The notes below the pieces were generated by a model that was not told the origin of the DNA, ran no database searches, and worked only from the letters and a program-made list of their open reading frames with translations. From assembly GCA_963556255.1 (NCBI GenBank), contig OY744604.1:95167375-95231374 (forward strand): 64,000 bases of DNA, read 5' to 3'. Within the stretch, counting starts at the first letter, position 1. Every line of letters begins with the position of its first letter. The position numbers and the translations under genes were made by a program. The stretch is from Allolobophora icterica (Eukaryota; Annelida; Clitellata; Crassiclitellata; Lumbricidae). This document shows positions 44,400 to 57,235 of the stretch, piece after piece.

Positions 44400-46585
44400 T
44401 CTAGAGAAAGGCTGAGGAGCTACAGGTGCAATTCCTACGGAAGGCGGTTCTTCAGGTTCCAGGAACAATATGCAAACCAAGAATTTTTGGATATCTCATA
44501 AGAAATCACTATTCATCATTGAATTTCTCTGTAGCTTTTTGAAGTAGGCTACAGATATTTATGTATTTTCTGTGCCTTGGGAACCATTACTAGTACAAAA
44601 TTTAATATGCATGTTTCTGGTTTCTATGTTTGTAGGAGGTGGATGGGTCTGATCGATGTGTTCTGTGGAATGGATCTGATCCTGCTTTAAAGCATGGAAG
44701 ATTCTGCCCGTGTGTAAATAACGCACTAATAGGCCGATCATCTGTGAACGAAATTGACCGAAGAAGTTTCAGTACCAGAAGAGTATTTAACATCTAAATC
44801 ACGGTCGTTGAGATTTATTTATTTCAGTGTGACGCGGAGAATGTTTTTAATTGCGATGGCTGACAAGACTGGCCATTGATATTCCAGCTTATGTTGACAA
44901 AAGTCAACTGCACAGTGAAAGAGACATGCATGTACAGTACAATTGCCCCAAGTCTTTATACACAGAGTCGAATCAGCAGGACTGAACCCATAGGCGTTAG
45001 ACTGAAGACCAAGCATGATACTGAATAGATAACTAGGTCAATAAAGAAATGGTGAGATAAGTTGGTTTCTAAGAGTGTCAAAATAACCAATTCAGTGCTA
45101 GCATGTTATAACAATACTTCAGAACAAGTATGAATAAATATATTATGTATTCAACATAAATGAAAGTTTTCTCTCACATTCAATAGTCCACATATTACAC
45201 TTATAAATTCAGGGTTAAAACCACTTTGGAAGACATTAAACATAATTATCACATCAGACCCGAGATATTTCTGAAAAGCAAATGTTCACTGCCAAACCTA
45301 GTTAGTTAACCTGGTAAATAATATCTAAATGTACAGATCCAGACTAGATCCATGAATCCAAACTGCATTATCATTCTCATCTAAGATATTCCCTAATAAC
45401 TTCAAATGACCAAACCATGGATATGGCAAATCATTCACAATAATTGGCTCATAGTGAATGCAGGTTAAATTGCAGTCGTTCTAACACAGATTACACATCT
45501 TCAGAACCGCTTAAAACTAACATAATTTGCCATTCATACTCTTCCCAAGTACAGTTGCTGATATGGCCATTTTTCATCTTTTTACCGCAAACAAAAATGC
45601 AAACTGGACACAGACTCGCCAAGTCACAAAGATATACTTGACAGAAAATTGCAGTTTTACAAAGCCTTCTTACATTGATTGATGAAGGGCTAGTTATCAC
45701 AGAAACCCGGAATGCAGGAGATTATAGGAAATGCCATAATCCTGGTGCTATGAAAATTGCACATATCAAAAACAAGTTCACTCAATTACAACTGACAACC
45801 AGGTTCAAAGGAATTGGTGGCATGTGGAACAGGACCAAATCACACACGGCCAAGAGATGAGTGAGGCACATGTAACTACTGGAACTATCTATCAAGTGTA
45901 CGCAATTCGTGTACAGGTATACTTGCAAACGTCATCATCAGTTAAAAGCCAACATACCACCATGGAAACGTGTTTACGGACAGACAACAGAAAACAACGT
46001 GCACCATAGTCTGAACTGTGCAACAGTTGCATGATGGATAAGCGGCTTAAGACTGGAACCATAACTGAACTGGTAATACCATCTATGAACAGGTAACGCC
46101 AGCAGTGTGTCTCTTGTCTTCTGCGTTCCTGGCATCCAGCGGCCTACTTGCTAGACGGACATTTACTGCTTCTTTTTCTGAAAGTGAATTCAAATTTTTT
46201 TTAGCTGCACACTGAAGAAAATCTTACAGTTTCAACTGACATTGATCTGTTAAGTGCAAGTAAATGTAGCATGATCAGCACAGACAAAACTGTCCTTACA
46301 TGATGGTGGCTCGGACTCCCCAGAATCCATACAAGTAATCGTAATCTTGAGACTTCTACAGCGCTCAAAAAAGCTGCATCGCGGTAATCAGCTTATTCAT
46401 AGGCGCTTAGTCAAGTAAAAATCGATAGGCATGAGGGTGTCGAATCGGTTCCAGGTCAAGATCCGACCTTAGGAGTAAGACGGCTAAGGTGGGTGGTGTT
46501 TAGGGTTTACACGGCAAGGGAGGTAGGGAGAGGAGGAGGAATCGGGATAGGATTTGTAATAAGTAACTATGGTAATTGATGAATG
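44400..46585. other. Stretch with no recognisable gene
   Basis: AT-rich sequence with short open frames lacking any family signature. I find no splice-consistent coding block, TIR pair or RNA gene here. Confidence 0.5.
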
Positions 46586-46587
46586 CA

Positions 46588-46742
46588 ATAAGTAAGTAAG
46601 TAAGTAAGTAATTTATTCGCCACCAAATGAAACAATCACAACAATAACACATCATACAGATAAAGTGGCAGGCTACCGGAGAAGTCTCGTAGGACTCATC
46701 TCGCCGGTCGCCCAAATAATACAAAATCAAATCCTATACTCA
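46588..46742 (-). mobile_element. LINE-like 3' tail with (TTAC)n, antisense
   Basis: On the minus strand GGGCGACCGGCGAGATGAG leads to GGTGGCGAATAAATTACTTAC and a tetramer tail (46588-46608). Resembles the truncated 3' UTR of a LINE; no coding part. Confidence 0.45.
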
Positions 46743-47168
46743 GAACACAAAAAATACAACATAGCACTAACAATCATTGCTAACAAACCAAAAAGTTTCA
46801 TAACCTTTGTACTAACTGTTACCTGTATCATGATCTTTATGTAACCTGTATCCAAGCACTGTCTACATACTCAGGGAATCAATCAAAAACAATTTCAACA
46901 TGCTTTTAAATCTTCGATGTGAAGTTATGTGTCTAATATTACTGTGGATTAATTAAGACTAATGCAGTAAAATGGTTAGTTAATTATTATTATTTTCAGA
47001 AGTTTAAAAACCAGATTAGATTTCTAATGTAAATGGATATTTATATAGGGCCACTTTACGAAAACTCCTCAACAACAGCAGTCCATATTTATAGATGCAG
47101 ATATTTTACAAATAATATTTATACACGTAGATAAATCACCGTTTACTATATTTAAAAAGATTATTTAA

Positions 47169-50100
47169 TCAAGAGTAGAAAAGAATACATGTATTATTAT
47201 TTTCCACACATTTTACCTTCTTTGCCTTTTTCTTTTTCTTCTGGAGTCCAGCTCCAAGTTTGATAATTGTCGCCAGCGTTTCAGCTCCAATTCGATGAGT
47301 TGTTCGTAGTTTAACATCTGGCAGACCAGCTGTAGAAAAAATCGATAAATATTATTAAACTAATTAATTATCTGCCATTAAATTTAACCCTTAGATAACT
47401 TTACCCTACTATTATTAGGAATTTATTAAACGCCACTATGTCATGACTGTGCTTCAACTGATGGTGCTGAGCAATTGTGAGTGAAGGATATGCTCAAGGT
47501 TCCTACACAGTAACCATCATGGGGGAGACCCAGACCTGTACTTGCAGTATATTGAAAATAAGGGCACGCTCATATCAAAGATCACGGCCTTTGGAGTTAA
47601 GCACAGTCCACATTGCAATCTGTAACAACAATAAGGGCCGTAGCCAGGATGTTGTTTCGGGGGGTGCTTTCTGTTTTGGGGGGTGTTTTCTCGTCCTTAA
47701 GCAAGCCGACATGCAACTGAGTCAACCGACCAAGGGGTTTGTAGTTAGTAAATGCATTATTTCATTTTTACATTATTTAATTTCGGGGGTGTTTAAACAC
47801 CAAAAACAACCCCTAGCTACGGCCTTGACAATAATTTCACATGATAAGCCTGGGATCAAACTACAGTCACAGAAGTGAAAAGCCAATGCACTGACCACTC
47901 GGGTTTTGAGCCACCTTTAATAATCCCGCTTAGTATCCAGTATTTAACATATCTTGTCTTCCCTTACCTTACAGTTTTCGCCACATCGCTGGTTACGTAC
48001 AAAGTCCTGCTTTCTGTATCACTCATGGATATTCCTGTATTTGCTAGGAGTTGTTGAAGAATGTTCTTGAGAGTTATCATTGTTTAAAGTTACCTTCTTT
48101 TCGGGCTTGTAAAGCGTCGACGATGTGCTCTCCTCCGAGTTCACCGATGAAGTTGTCCTCGAGATCGATCTCCTGCAGACACTTTGAATGCGTTACCAAC
48201 CTGAAAACAAACAGAAGAACAACTCTTAACCAAAGCAAAAACATCTCTGCTCGAATTTGCTTTTACTTAATCCACGACGCATCAGCCTTACGGACTGATC
48301 TACTGGATATTGACCTGATTACAGCCTGGTTTTGGTGTGCCATCGGTTGATGCCTTGTGCATTAGACATAGTGCAAAAGCCAAGAATTAAAGGTTGCTTG
48401 TTCTCATTGTAATCTAATCTCATTGTAATCTAATCTCACTGTAATCTCATTGTAATCTAATCTCATTGTAATCTAATCTCATTGTAATCTAATCTCACTG
48501 TAATCTCATTGTAATCTAATCTCACTGTAATCTCATTGTAATCTAATCTCATTGTAATCTCATTGTAATCTAATCTCATTGTAATCTCATTGTAATCTAA
48601 TCTCATTGTAATCTAATCTCACTGTAATCTCATTGTAATCTAATCTCACTGTAATCTCATTGTAATCTAATCTCATTGTAATCTCATTGTAATCTAATCT
48701 CATTGTAATCTAATCTCACTGTAATCTCATTGTAATCTAATCTCATTGTAATCTCATTGTAATCTAATCTCATTGTAATCTAATCTCATTGTAATCTAAT
48801 CTCATTGTAATCTAATCTCATTGTAATTTCATTGTAATCTAATCTCATTGTAATCTAATCTCATTGTAATCTAATCTCATTGTAATCTCATTGTAATCTA
48901 ATCTCATTGTAATCTAATCTCATTGTAATCTAATCTCACTGTAATCTCATTGTAATCTAATCTCATTGTAATCTAATCTCATTGTAATCTAATCTCACTG
49001 TAATCTCATTGTAATCTAATCTCACTGTAATCTCATTGTAATCTAATCTCATTGTAATCTAATCTCACTGTAATCTCATTGTAATCTAATCTCATTGTAA
49101 TCTAATCTCACTGTAATCTCATTGTAATCTAATCTCATTGTAATCTAATCTCATTGTAATCTAATCTCACTGTAATCTCATTGTAATCTAATCTCACTGT
49201 AATCTCATTGTAATCTAATCTCATTGTAATCTCATTGTAATCTAATCTCATTGTAATCTCATTGTAATCTAATCTCATTGTAATCTAATCTCACTGTAAT
49301 CTCATTGTAATCTAATCTCACTGTAATCTCATTGTAATCTAATCTCATTGTAATCTCATTGTAATCTAATCTCATTGTAATCTAATCTCACTGTAATCTC
49401 ATTGTAATCTAATCTCATTGTAATCTCATTGTAATCTAATCTCATTGTAATCTAATCTCATTGTAATCTAATCTCATTGTAATCTAATCTCATTGTAATT
49501 TCATTGTAATCTAATCTCATTGTAATCTAATCTCATTGTAATCTAATCTCATTGTAATCTCATTGTAATCTAATCTCATTGTAATCTAATCTCATTGTAA
49601 TCTAATCTCACTGTAATCTCATTGTAATCTAATCTCATTGTAATCTAATCTCATTGTAATCTAATCTCACTGTAATCTCATTGTAATCTAATCTCACTGT
49701 AATCTCATTGTAATCTAATCTCATTGTAATCTAATCTCACTGTAATCTCATTGTAATCTAATCTCATTGTAATCTAATCTCACTGTAATCTCATTGTAAT
49801 CTAATCTCATTGTAATCTAATCTCACTGTAATCTCATTGTAATCTAATCTCACTGTAATCTCATTGTAATCTAATCTCATTGTAATCTAATCTCATTGTA
49901 ATCTCATTGTAATCTAATCTCATTGTAATCTAATCTCACTGTAATCTCATTGTAATCTAATCTCACTGTAATCTCATTGTAATCTAATCTCATTGTAATC
50001 TAATCTCACTGTAATCTCATTGTAATCTAATCTCATTGTAATCTAATCTCACTGTAATCTCATTGTAATCTAATCTCATTGTAATCTAATCTCACTGTAA

Positions 50101-53100
50101 TCTCATTGTAATATAATCTCACTGTAATCTCATTGTAATCTAATCTCATTGTAATCTAATCTCATTGTAATCTCATTGTAATCTAATCTCATTGTAATCT
50201 CATTGTAATCTAATCTCATTGTAATCTAATCTCATTGTAATCTCATTCTAATCTCATTCTAATCTCATTCTAATCTAATCATTTCTATAGTGCCATTACT
50301 GGAGTGTCTCTGAAGGTCTTACTGTGCGATGCTTCCAAGACAAGTGAAGAGCGTTGATTTCTCTGGGCGACTCATGTTATCGATTCCATTGTCTGCCAGA
50401 TGGAGTTTGTAGATCCATGGACCAACTGGCGGTGGAGGCGGTTTAACCTTCTCCTTCTTTTTCCTTCCTATTAATAAGGACAGACCTTTCCATCAGATTA
50501 ATGCAGATTACTAATTCATTAATTATTATTATTATTAACATTTTTAACGTGTGCAAGGTCACACAGAAATGCGAATCTGAGGCGCAGTTAGTCAGTTGCC
50601 AGGTGAAGAGCTGTCAGATATCCAGATGTTTAAAATAGAGAGTTTTGAGGCGTTTCTTAAAGGAAGAGAAACAGTTCGAACTTCGAACAAACGTTGGTAG
50701 CCAGTTTCATTCATTAGGGGCAGCAGAATGGAATGCACGGGAGCATTCATTCGTTCATGCAGTGAATTTTATAGCACCTGTGCATTCAGAAGTACTCCCA
50801 GTCTGGTCTTTGTGAAAGAGAACAACGTGTTTACCAGCTTTGAATAAAGTTGAATGGTGAAACGGTTAGTAAGCACTCTGTTTACTGACAAGTAAAATTT
50901 GTAGTGTCAGCCTGTGGCATCATAAAATTATTAAGAGATAATAGAGATAAACCAAGATAAGAATAAGGTTGTGATCAAACTGGAAAACTTTAACGACTGA
51001 GAAAACTACAACAACAATGCTAAAAACTCAACAAAGCTGAAGAACTTTAGAAAAATTCTAAACTACAAAAATAATGTTACAAACTCTAGGAAACTGATAT
51101 AACACATAGTAAAATTCTGTTAACCAAAGATAATGACTTGTAAAAAATTTCCTTCCTGCTAAGAACTAAAGAAAAACATGAAAAACCGTGCTGAACTAAA
51201 GCTTGTCAACAAGTTTTCTTCCTACTAAGAACATATGCATCTGGTAAAACAGAAATCTGACTTCTCTTTTTCTTCTTTTTCTCCTCTGGTTTGGATTCGT
51301 TCGTCATTTGTCCCTGACTGGTCACCATTCTTTCATCCATTCCAAAACTCTTCTTCTTCTGACTCTCTGTCAAATTACATAAAAAAATACTAAACTATTC
51401 ATATCTGTAATTATGATCAAGAAAACAGATCAACTCAAACCTAATCTGAGAACTTCTATGGTGAGTAAATGCATTCATTTGAAAATAATTGGAATATTTC
51501 ACTTTAAATGCCTTGCTATTAAATAATTAAAGGGCATACACGTTAACAAGTTTTTGCGACACCTTCAGGTGTAATTATTAAACAAGGGGCCTCCAAGCTT
51601 TATATAGCTTACGGCCTCAACAAGTCTTTATCCGGCACTATCAACCAAGTCATTTGTGGGCCAAATATCGGCCTAACCTACGTTACTCCAAGAGTTTACA
51701 ATCGATCTATCTTGAAGGCATGGTATAAGTAAGCAACAATTAACCAACAACAGAGAATTAGATGATGGCACTACAAAAGTTATTCCATTATAAAAGAGTA
51801 GATCGGATAACCGAGTTCCATAGCCGTCTGTTCCTCTTCTGTTTTGCGTTGTGCCTCGGCTTCTCTCTCCTGCGACTCGAGTAGGGCTTGCTCGACACAG
51901 AATCGTAACAGTTGGATGGTCCCCTCTGACTGCAAGTCATTTCCATCAAGATAGAGCTCCCTATTTTACATATAACAACATTATTCATATTTACTGGAAA
52001 AAGTTCCAAAGATCTGTCAGAAATGAGGATTCAACAAAATAGGATTCCATCTGAATTTTGTAATATCAAAGCATCAAATCCAAAAACAGCTGAAAGATAT
52101 TCAGGGTTAATCAGTAGGATTTCATATGAGTTTGTATCTTACTTATAATTGCAAAATCTGTGCTTCTTCATTGCCCCAGTATTTTGAACAATGGGACCCG
52201 CTTAGCCGCAACCACTCGATGAAAAGAACATCACTCTGGTTTGGTACCAAGTCAAAATACAAGAAGCTTGTATGCACTTCAGAACTTTGGTAGGAGGGCA
52301 ATAACAAATGTAGTTGTATTGTATTGCATAATGTGTGGAGGTCTTTATGCAAGTAACACAGTCAAGCCAAAATAATCTTTTAACAGAAAGTCAAATGACG
52401 AACCGAACAGCTGTTGTGCTGATGAGAATGCCGAGATACTCTCCGCTGGGAACTCCGAGATTACAGAAGCACATACTGAGAGACAACAACGTACGATTTC
52501 CCCTCAGACCGGCACAAACGCTGTGACATCCAACGTCACCAAACCTAGCACCAGGAAAGCAAATAAGCTATAATCTAATCCAACCTAGAGAAGAACAGTC
52601 CCTTAAGCTAACCCTGAGGCAGCCATGGATTTGAAGTGTTAGTCACTTCATTCTCTTAGCCTAGGTGTATGAGAGCGGGTGACCAGCCCTCTCCCTTGCC
52701 TTCTCATCTTCCAACCGGCAGTGTGCGGTCAGTGTATTCATTACAGCTGAGTTGGCTAGGGCAGAGTTTCCCAAACTGTGGGTCCAATGGGTCGTCACCC
52801 AAAAGTGGGCCACGAAGCTCTGGCAAGTGGGTCGCCAAATTTTTTCGGGAAACATTTATTTTTGCAGCAACAAACATTTGGCTGTGATTGGACTTTAACT
52901 AGCTGGATTGCAATAAATTGTAAACTAAGTTACCTTTTAATGCTTGAAATTTCGACGTAAATCCACATATTTCGATACCAATTTACGAAGCAAATTTTAG
53001 TACACAATGCTTAATTTTACACAGTGGGTATTGAGACTGCCAAGATATTCACAAGTGGGTCACGACCAAGAAAAGTTTGGGAACCACTGGGCTAGGGGGC

Positions 53101-54045
53101 ACATGTAGAGCAGAAAACTCAAACCAAATTTCTGCCATGGTGGGGATTTGAACCTCCGACCCCTCGATTGACAGTCCAACAATCTAACAATACACTATCA
53201 AGCATCCCCTATTACAGTCATTTCTTACTCTTACGTAAGTTGCACCATTTTAGAACTGATAAACAGACATCTTTCAAAGCATTTGAGCATATTAATTTCA
53301 GGTGTTTGGAACCAGATTATGGTTACCAGAAATTTTTCACAGTTGTGTAATGTAAATCTTCAAAATTTCTTAGAACCAAGTCAGGGAGACCAGCTTAATA
53401 CTTCTAATCATATAGATTGGTGACAACGGCAAAACCAAACCAAAACGACTGGTAATAAATTAATGTTTATTAATCAATGTTAAAAATATGAGAACAAAAC
53501 ACTCACTCGTTATAATCGAGGACTAGTGTTGTCATCGTCGAACAACTGTTTATACCTCTGCAGAAAAATTCAATAATCAGATTTATATTAATTATAACAA
53601 CAGTATTATTGTTTTATTATAAAACATTTTGTTATAAATCTCATTATTGCTATAAATCTTTCTAAAGCACAAGTAAACATCACTACATGCGCACGCAGAT
53701 GTACTAAAATTGGAACCACATGATATCTTATCTAATCTATAGAGCCACGAGATAATGCAGATGCAAAGTACAGCTTGAAAGTGGAGATTGAATGAACAGC
53801 AACACGTAAATTCTTTATGAAATTAGAAACATGAAACCTGTAATAAATCATATCTATCAGAAATTCAAAGCTTAACTGATGATTAATTCTGAAAAGCTCA
53901 GCAACAGCCACAGAAACCTTAAATAGTAATCACTATCTATTAAAACAGTAAGAAAAAATCTAATACGATACAGGAAGAGATTAAGTTGATCAATGGACTC
54001 ACTAACAAAGTATCATGAATTGAGTTGCTGCTGCGTAAACTATTA

Positions 54046-54097
<52 letters not shown>

Positions 54098-56020
54098 CCA
54101 TCATCATCATCATCGTGATTTTTAAGGGTCACAATCTAATGACCAAGCCCTGGCATTGAGAAACTGAGTGCATGACCAGCTCAAGGTCCAACCACAGCAA
54201 CCATCTTAGGGGAGAAAGATTGAATCCGTACTCTTCACATAACAAGGCGAGTGCTCTAACAAGTCAGCTTGATTCCTACATTTGGAACATCAGCCCAAAC
54301 CAGATGCAAATGGTCCCATACTGTTGGGTTGAAATTAAATGCTATTTTACTAACAGGCAAAGCCTTTGTAAGCTGTATGGTTCCAGAAGACATTCAACCA
54401 GTTCAATGTGCTTCAGTAGGTAGATCTTCTTTTCCAACAGTCCAGCCTACACAACCAGAGACAATTGCAGAGCATTCACTTCAGCCTAAAATAAATTGAT
54501 AGTAACATAGTCTCATGTAATTAATGCTAAGTAATGTAATTAATGTGAGGTAATGTAAGCAACTACTGAACAACAAAGAATTATATTTTGGTGCTACAGA
54601 TATTACTCCATTTATAAAACAGTTGGATCTGGACTTAGAACCCTACCTGCCTTGCCAAAGTTATTTCTCATTAGGCAAACATAGAATAACCTTGTCCCCA
54701 CAAGTTCACGGCCACAGAAATGTAGATATTACAGCTATAGTATAAAGTAATTTAATGCAAGCGTTTATTAAAAAAACTACCTTCATGTGGAAGAAAGTTT
54801 GCTACATTTATCTCTCGAACATAAAATCTGTAATACTTGTTAAACTCAGAAGTGAAAGCAAACATTGAACATTTCAATATTCTGAGAAAGCGATTTCTGA
54901 CCACAGCGACGAGGTCCTCGTGAGAGAGTTTGATGTTCCAGACGTAGATGAATCGTATGTGAATGTATCTATCGTGGCGAACCGTGTCGATGAGAGGAAC
55001 GAGAGAGAGCGGCGATCCATCATTAAACTCCGGTTCTGGTTGTCTGAAGATAAACTGTGCAGGACAGAAGGAACACCTTCAGAAAGTCACTGGTTAGAAT
55101 TGCATCAACATCATCATCATCACCATCACCAACATCGCCACTGCCATCAAAACCACCACCACCATCAACAACAATGACCTATAACTATCAACGACCACTG
55201 CTACCAACACCGACATTTGCGTCATTGTCATCATCATCATCTTCATAATCATCGTCACCATCACCACCACAACCAATACAAAAATGACCACCAATGAATA
55301 AGTAACATTGGTGGTTACATCAACATCACCGACACCACACCCACCCACCACCTTTAACACTACCACCACCACTAACACCACCGCCATCACCACTAACACC
55401 ACTAACACCACTAACACCACCACCACCACCACCACCACCACCACCACCACCACCACCACCACCACCACCACCACCACCACTAACACCACCACCACCACCA
55501 CTAACACCACCTCTACCACCACCACCATCATTATCATCTTCATCACAACTGTCATAAAAATGACAATCAACATAATCATGATCAACCGACAGGTCCGACC
55601 TGGATAGAAGTATTTCTCCTTAATAACAGACAGACTAATAAATCAACATTAAATCAAAATTCAATTATACTCAAAACGAATTTTCAAATTTTTATATTGA
55701 ATTAAAATAGATTTTATTAGATCATCTCTAAAATTAGCTAAGACTGAACTTAAACTTTGAGCAACTGCAATTTAACAAAGTCTCAAAGTCTAGAGTACAA
55801 CTGCATGAGTCGTTTCACAAACCTTGACGAGAATCGTCTCATTATCAATACTTTCTCTCAAAGATCTTCTGATTGATGGCAGGGCCAGCTTCTCCACATG
55901 AGCGGAAAGTCGGTCGTAGTACTTAAGGAATTTTCTGTACGTCTCTTTGATGGATACATTTCCAAAGAACTTGGATTTCTTGTTCTTCTTCTTGCGTCCC
56001 TTCTTGCCACTTTTTGGCAT
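47169..56020 (-). CDS. Leucine-rich-repeat protein with Lys-rich ends, 424 residues, nine exons
   Basis: Minus-strand exons in order: 56020-55823, 55054-54837, 53557-53507, 52544-52404, 51960-51812, 51366-51262, 50467-50323, 48200-48094, 47329-47169. All phases agree, from ATG (56020) to TGA (47169). It starts MPKSGKKGRKKKNKKSKFFG, then a helical region. LRR blocks follow: TMTTLVLDYNEFGDVG, LLSLSMCFCNLG, VRELYLDGNDLQSEG. A Glu/Lys-rich insert (EKKKKKRRRKKKEKVKPPPPP) separates these from two more repeats, IYKLHLADNGID and LQEIDLEDNFIGELGG. The end is KLGAGLQKKKKKAKK plus a short tail. The layout, LRRs split by a basic linker, recalls axonemal LRR proteins such as LRRC71, but I do not assign an orthologue. 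The 3' end of the 54837 exon is the least certain junction. Confidence 0.85.
47455..47915 (-). repeat. tRNA-like SINE, antisense, split by a hAT-like MITE
   Basis: The minus-strand head GAGTGGTCAGTGCATTGG resembles an A-box and TAGTTTGATCCC a B-box. The insert at about 47640-47829 has inverted ends GGGCCGTAGCCAGG and CCTAGCTACGGCC and GGGGGGTG blocks, a hAT-like MITE; its flanking duplication is not clean. Confidence 0.55.
48287..48370 (+). repeat. Unnamed ~85-bp dispersed repeat, copy at 48.3 kb
   Basis: Nearly identical to 10783-10866 (CTTACGGACTGATCTACTGG, GTTTTGGTGTGCCATCGG). It lies directly before the satellite array in an intron of the LRR gene. Confidence 0.8.
48403..50280 (+). repeat. 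Satellite array of 11-bp and 16-bp units, ~1.9 kb
   Basis: The array is made of AATCTCATTGT (11 bp) and AATCTAATCTCATTGT (16 bp), with C/T variation (CACTGT). The order is irregular locally, but the single variant AATTTCATTG recurs at about 48826 and 49498, and the surrounding pattern of units matches over a 672-bp shift, so a higher-order duplication is present. It sits in the intron between exons 50323-50467 and 48094-48200 of the LRR gene. Confidence 0.97.
50510..50900 (-). mobile_element. LINE C-terminal fragment in an LRR-gene intron
   Basis: A minus-strand frame reads CSRAFHSAAP, then after a stop NWLPTFVRSSNCFSSFKKRL and KTLYFKHLDI, the RAFxxAAPxxWNxLP...FKxxLKTxLF end of LINE proteins. 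A (TAA)n tail is at 50525-50538. Confidence 0.6.
52685..53205 (-). repeat. tRNA-like SINE, antisense, split by a hAT MITE
   Basis: On the minus strand TAGTGTATTGTTAGA and GGTTCAAATCCCC at about 53137-53149 act as A-box-like and B-box-like motifs. The body continues past the MITE into CAGCTGTAATGAATACACTG and CGGTTGGAAGATGAGAAGG. Confidence 0.55.
52762..53089. mobile_element. hAT MITE (328 bp)
   Basis: Ends CAGAGTTTCCCAAACTG and AGTTTGGGAACCACTG with perfect duplications GGCTAGGG at 52754-52761 and 53090-53097. The end sequence matches the widespread CAGTGGTTCCCAAACT hAT group. Confidence 0.95.
54048..54268 (-). repeat. tRNA-derived SINE, antisense, with (GAT)n tail
   Basis: The minus-strand head GCTGACTTGTTAGAGCA matches the SINE at 3345, with a degenerate B-box GGATTCAATC and a (GAT)n tail at 54048-54115. 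Confidence 0.7.
55090..55545 (+). repeat. Compound CAT/CAC/ACC microsatellite
   Basis: ATCATC, CACCAT and about 110 bases of (CAC)n near 55420-55480 in an intron of the LRR gene. All open frames here are low-complexity artefacts. Confidence 0.95.
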
Positions 56021-56389
56021 GGCTAAGTTAGCAGTAGGAAATCATAGCTTAAATATTTCTTGTGTAGTTAGAAAATGCAAAATCTAAGATACAGTTGAAA
56101 TTAAGAGATGCAGATCAAAACTACTAGTATATTATGAACACATAACAAGGCTCCTGCTCTTCGTCATTAGCCAATCAGCGGGTTAGCTGTTAGCCTTTGG
56201 TGAATCCATTTGCCAGCAGTTTGAGTCACTGGACTAATTAAATTACAATGTTGCACACCGAGTTTCTTATTTTACAGGAATATCCTTACAATAATGATCC
56301 AAATGATCCTATGCATACAATGGTGATGAAAGTAGTACAACATTAGCAACAAAAATGGACATGGAAACAAACATGACAACTGGGGGGGG

Positions 56390-56586
56390 GGGCGATAGCG
56401 CATTGGATAACATCTGGCGTAGAGTGCGAGAGGTACAGAGATCGAGTCCCATAGGCGGACATGCTTTGTAGGCTGCAATTTGCGCCGTGTATTGCAGGCT
56501 GTCTGTTCTGTTAGTAGTTAAGGTTTATCGCATAACATGTACATGTACAGTGAAGTGCGTTTGCAGGCGTTTAATTAAAGAATAAA

Positions 56587-56633
<47 letters not shown>
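56390..56633 (+). repeat. tRNA-derived SINE with (TTA)n tail
   Basis: Head GATAGCGCATTGGATAA and GAGATCGAGTCCC are A-box- and B-box-like; body TTTGCGCCGTGTATTGCAGG; end GGCGTTTAATTAAAGAATAAA; then (TTA)n. The antisense partner is at 3561-3773, and an end fragment is at 43612-43665. Confidence 0.8.
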
Positions 56634-56637
<4 letters not shown>

Positions 56638-56797
56638 CGATTATGCAATCAGAATACTCATCAACCATATTCCTTTCAAAGCTATTATTCCAAGCAAAAA
56701 TATTACTTCGAAATTCCAAGACTGCCTCCCTATTTTTCATGTGCTCTAACTCCAAACACTATTCAACCGATTTCTGTCTGTTTATCTGCTGACTTAC

Positions 56798-56866
56798 CAT
56801 ACCGAAATCTGTAAACCAATCAATCGGGACTCTGTCTACTTCGTAGAATCTGCTCTCATTAAGCGC
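56798..56866 (-). CDS. Possible orphan exon between the two minus-strand genes
   Basis: On the minus strand TTTTACACAG precedes a 69-base open block in one frame only (ALNESRFYEVDRVPIDWF then TDFGM), followed by GTAAGTC. Both splice sites are good and the phase is 0/0. It does not join in frame to the LRR start exon at 56020. It could be an alternative or unmodelled exon, or chance. Confidence 0.3.
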
Positions 56867-57117
56867 CTGTGTAAAATTTAGCTTCTTGTGGCAGTTCCAG
56901 TTCTTAACAAATTTGCATTTTCCAATTACGAATAAATTTATTGGAATGATTGTTTACTTTAGAAAAGTCTTTAAACTCCTAGAATTAGAAAAATAAATCC
57001 GATTTTTTTTTAGCTCAGTGAACAATTTTATATTTTTACAATGCATTCCGTTAAATTACGAATGCGCTGAGCGTATAGATTATATCCTCTATTTCAAGTG
57101 AAGACATCACGCATTTT

Positions 57118-57235
57118 TTACCTGGATGTTGTCTTATGCTCTCCTATTTTTTTATTTCGGATAAAAAATGTTTCTAAATATTTCTGGGTGAACAACGGAT
57201 CTTCGTCGCTCCAGTTTCCATGACTATCAGATGCG
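57118..57235 (-). CDS. Possible exon-like open block
   Basis: On the minus strand a frame reads HGNWSDEDPLFTQKYLETFF then IRNKKIGEHKTTS, ending at AG|GTAAAA. The composition is protein-like, but the upstream boundary is unclear and it does not fit the block at 56798 in phase. Confidence 0.25.

Noticed and set aside
48403..50280. CRISPR-like regular array
   Set aside because: There are no unique spacers; it is an 11/16-bp satellite in an intron of a eukaryotic gene.
55094..55607. Thr- or Val-rich frames
   Set aside because: They are low-complexity translations of CAT/CAC repeats inside an LRR-gene intron.
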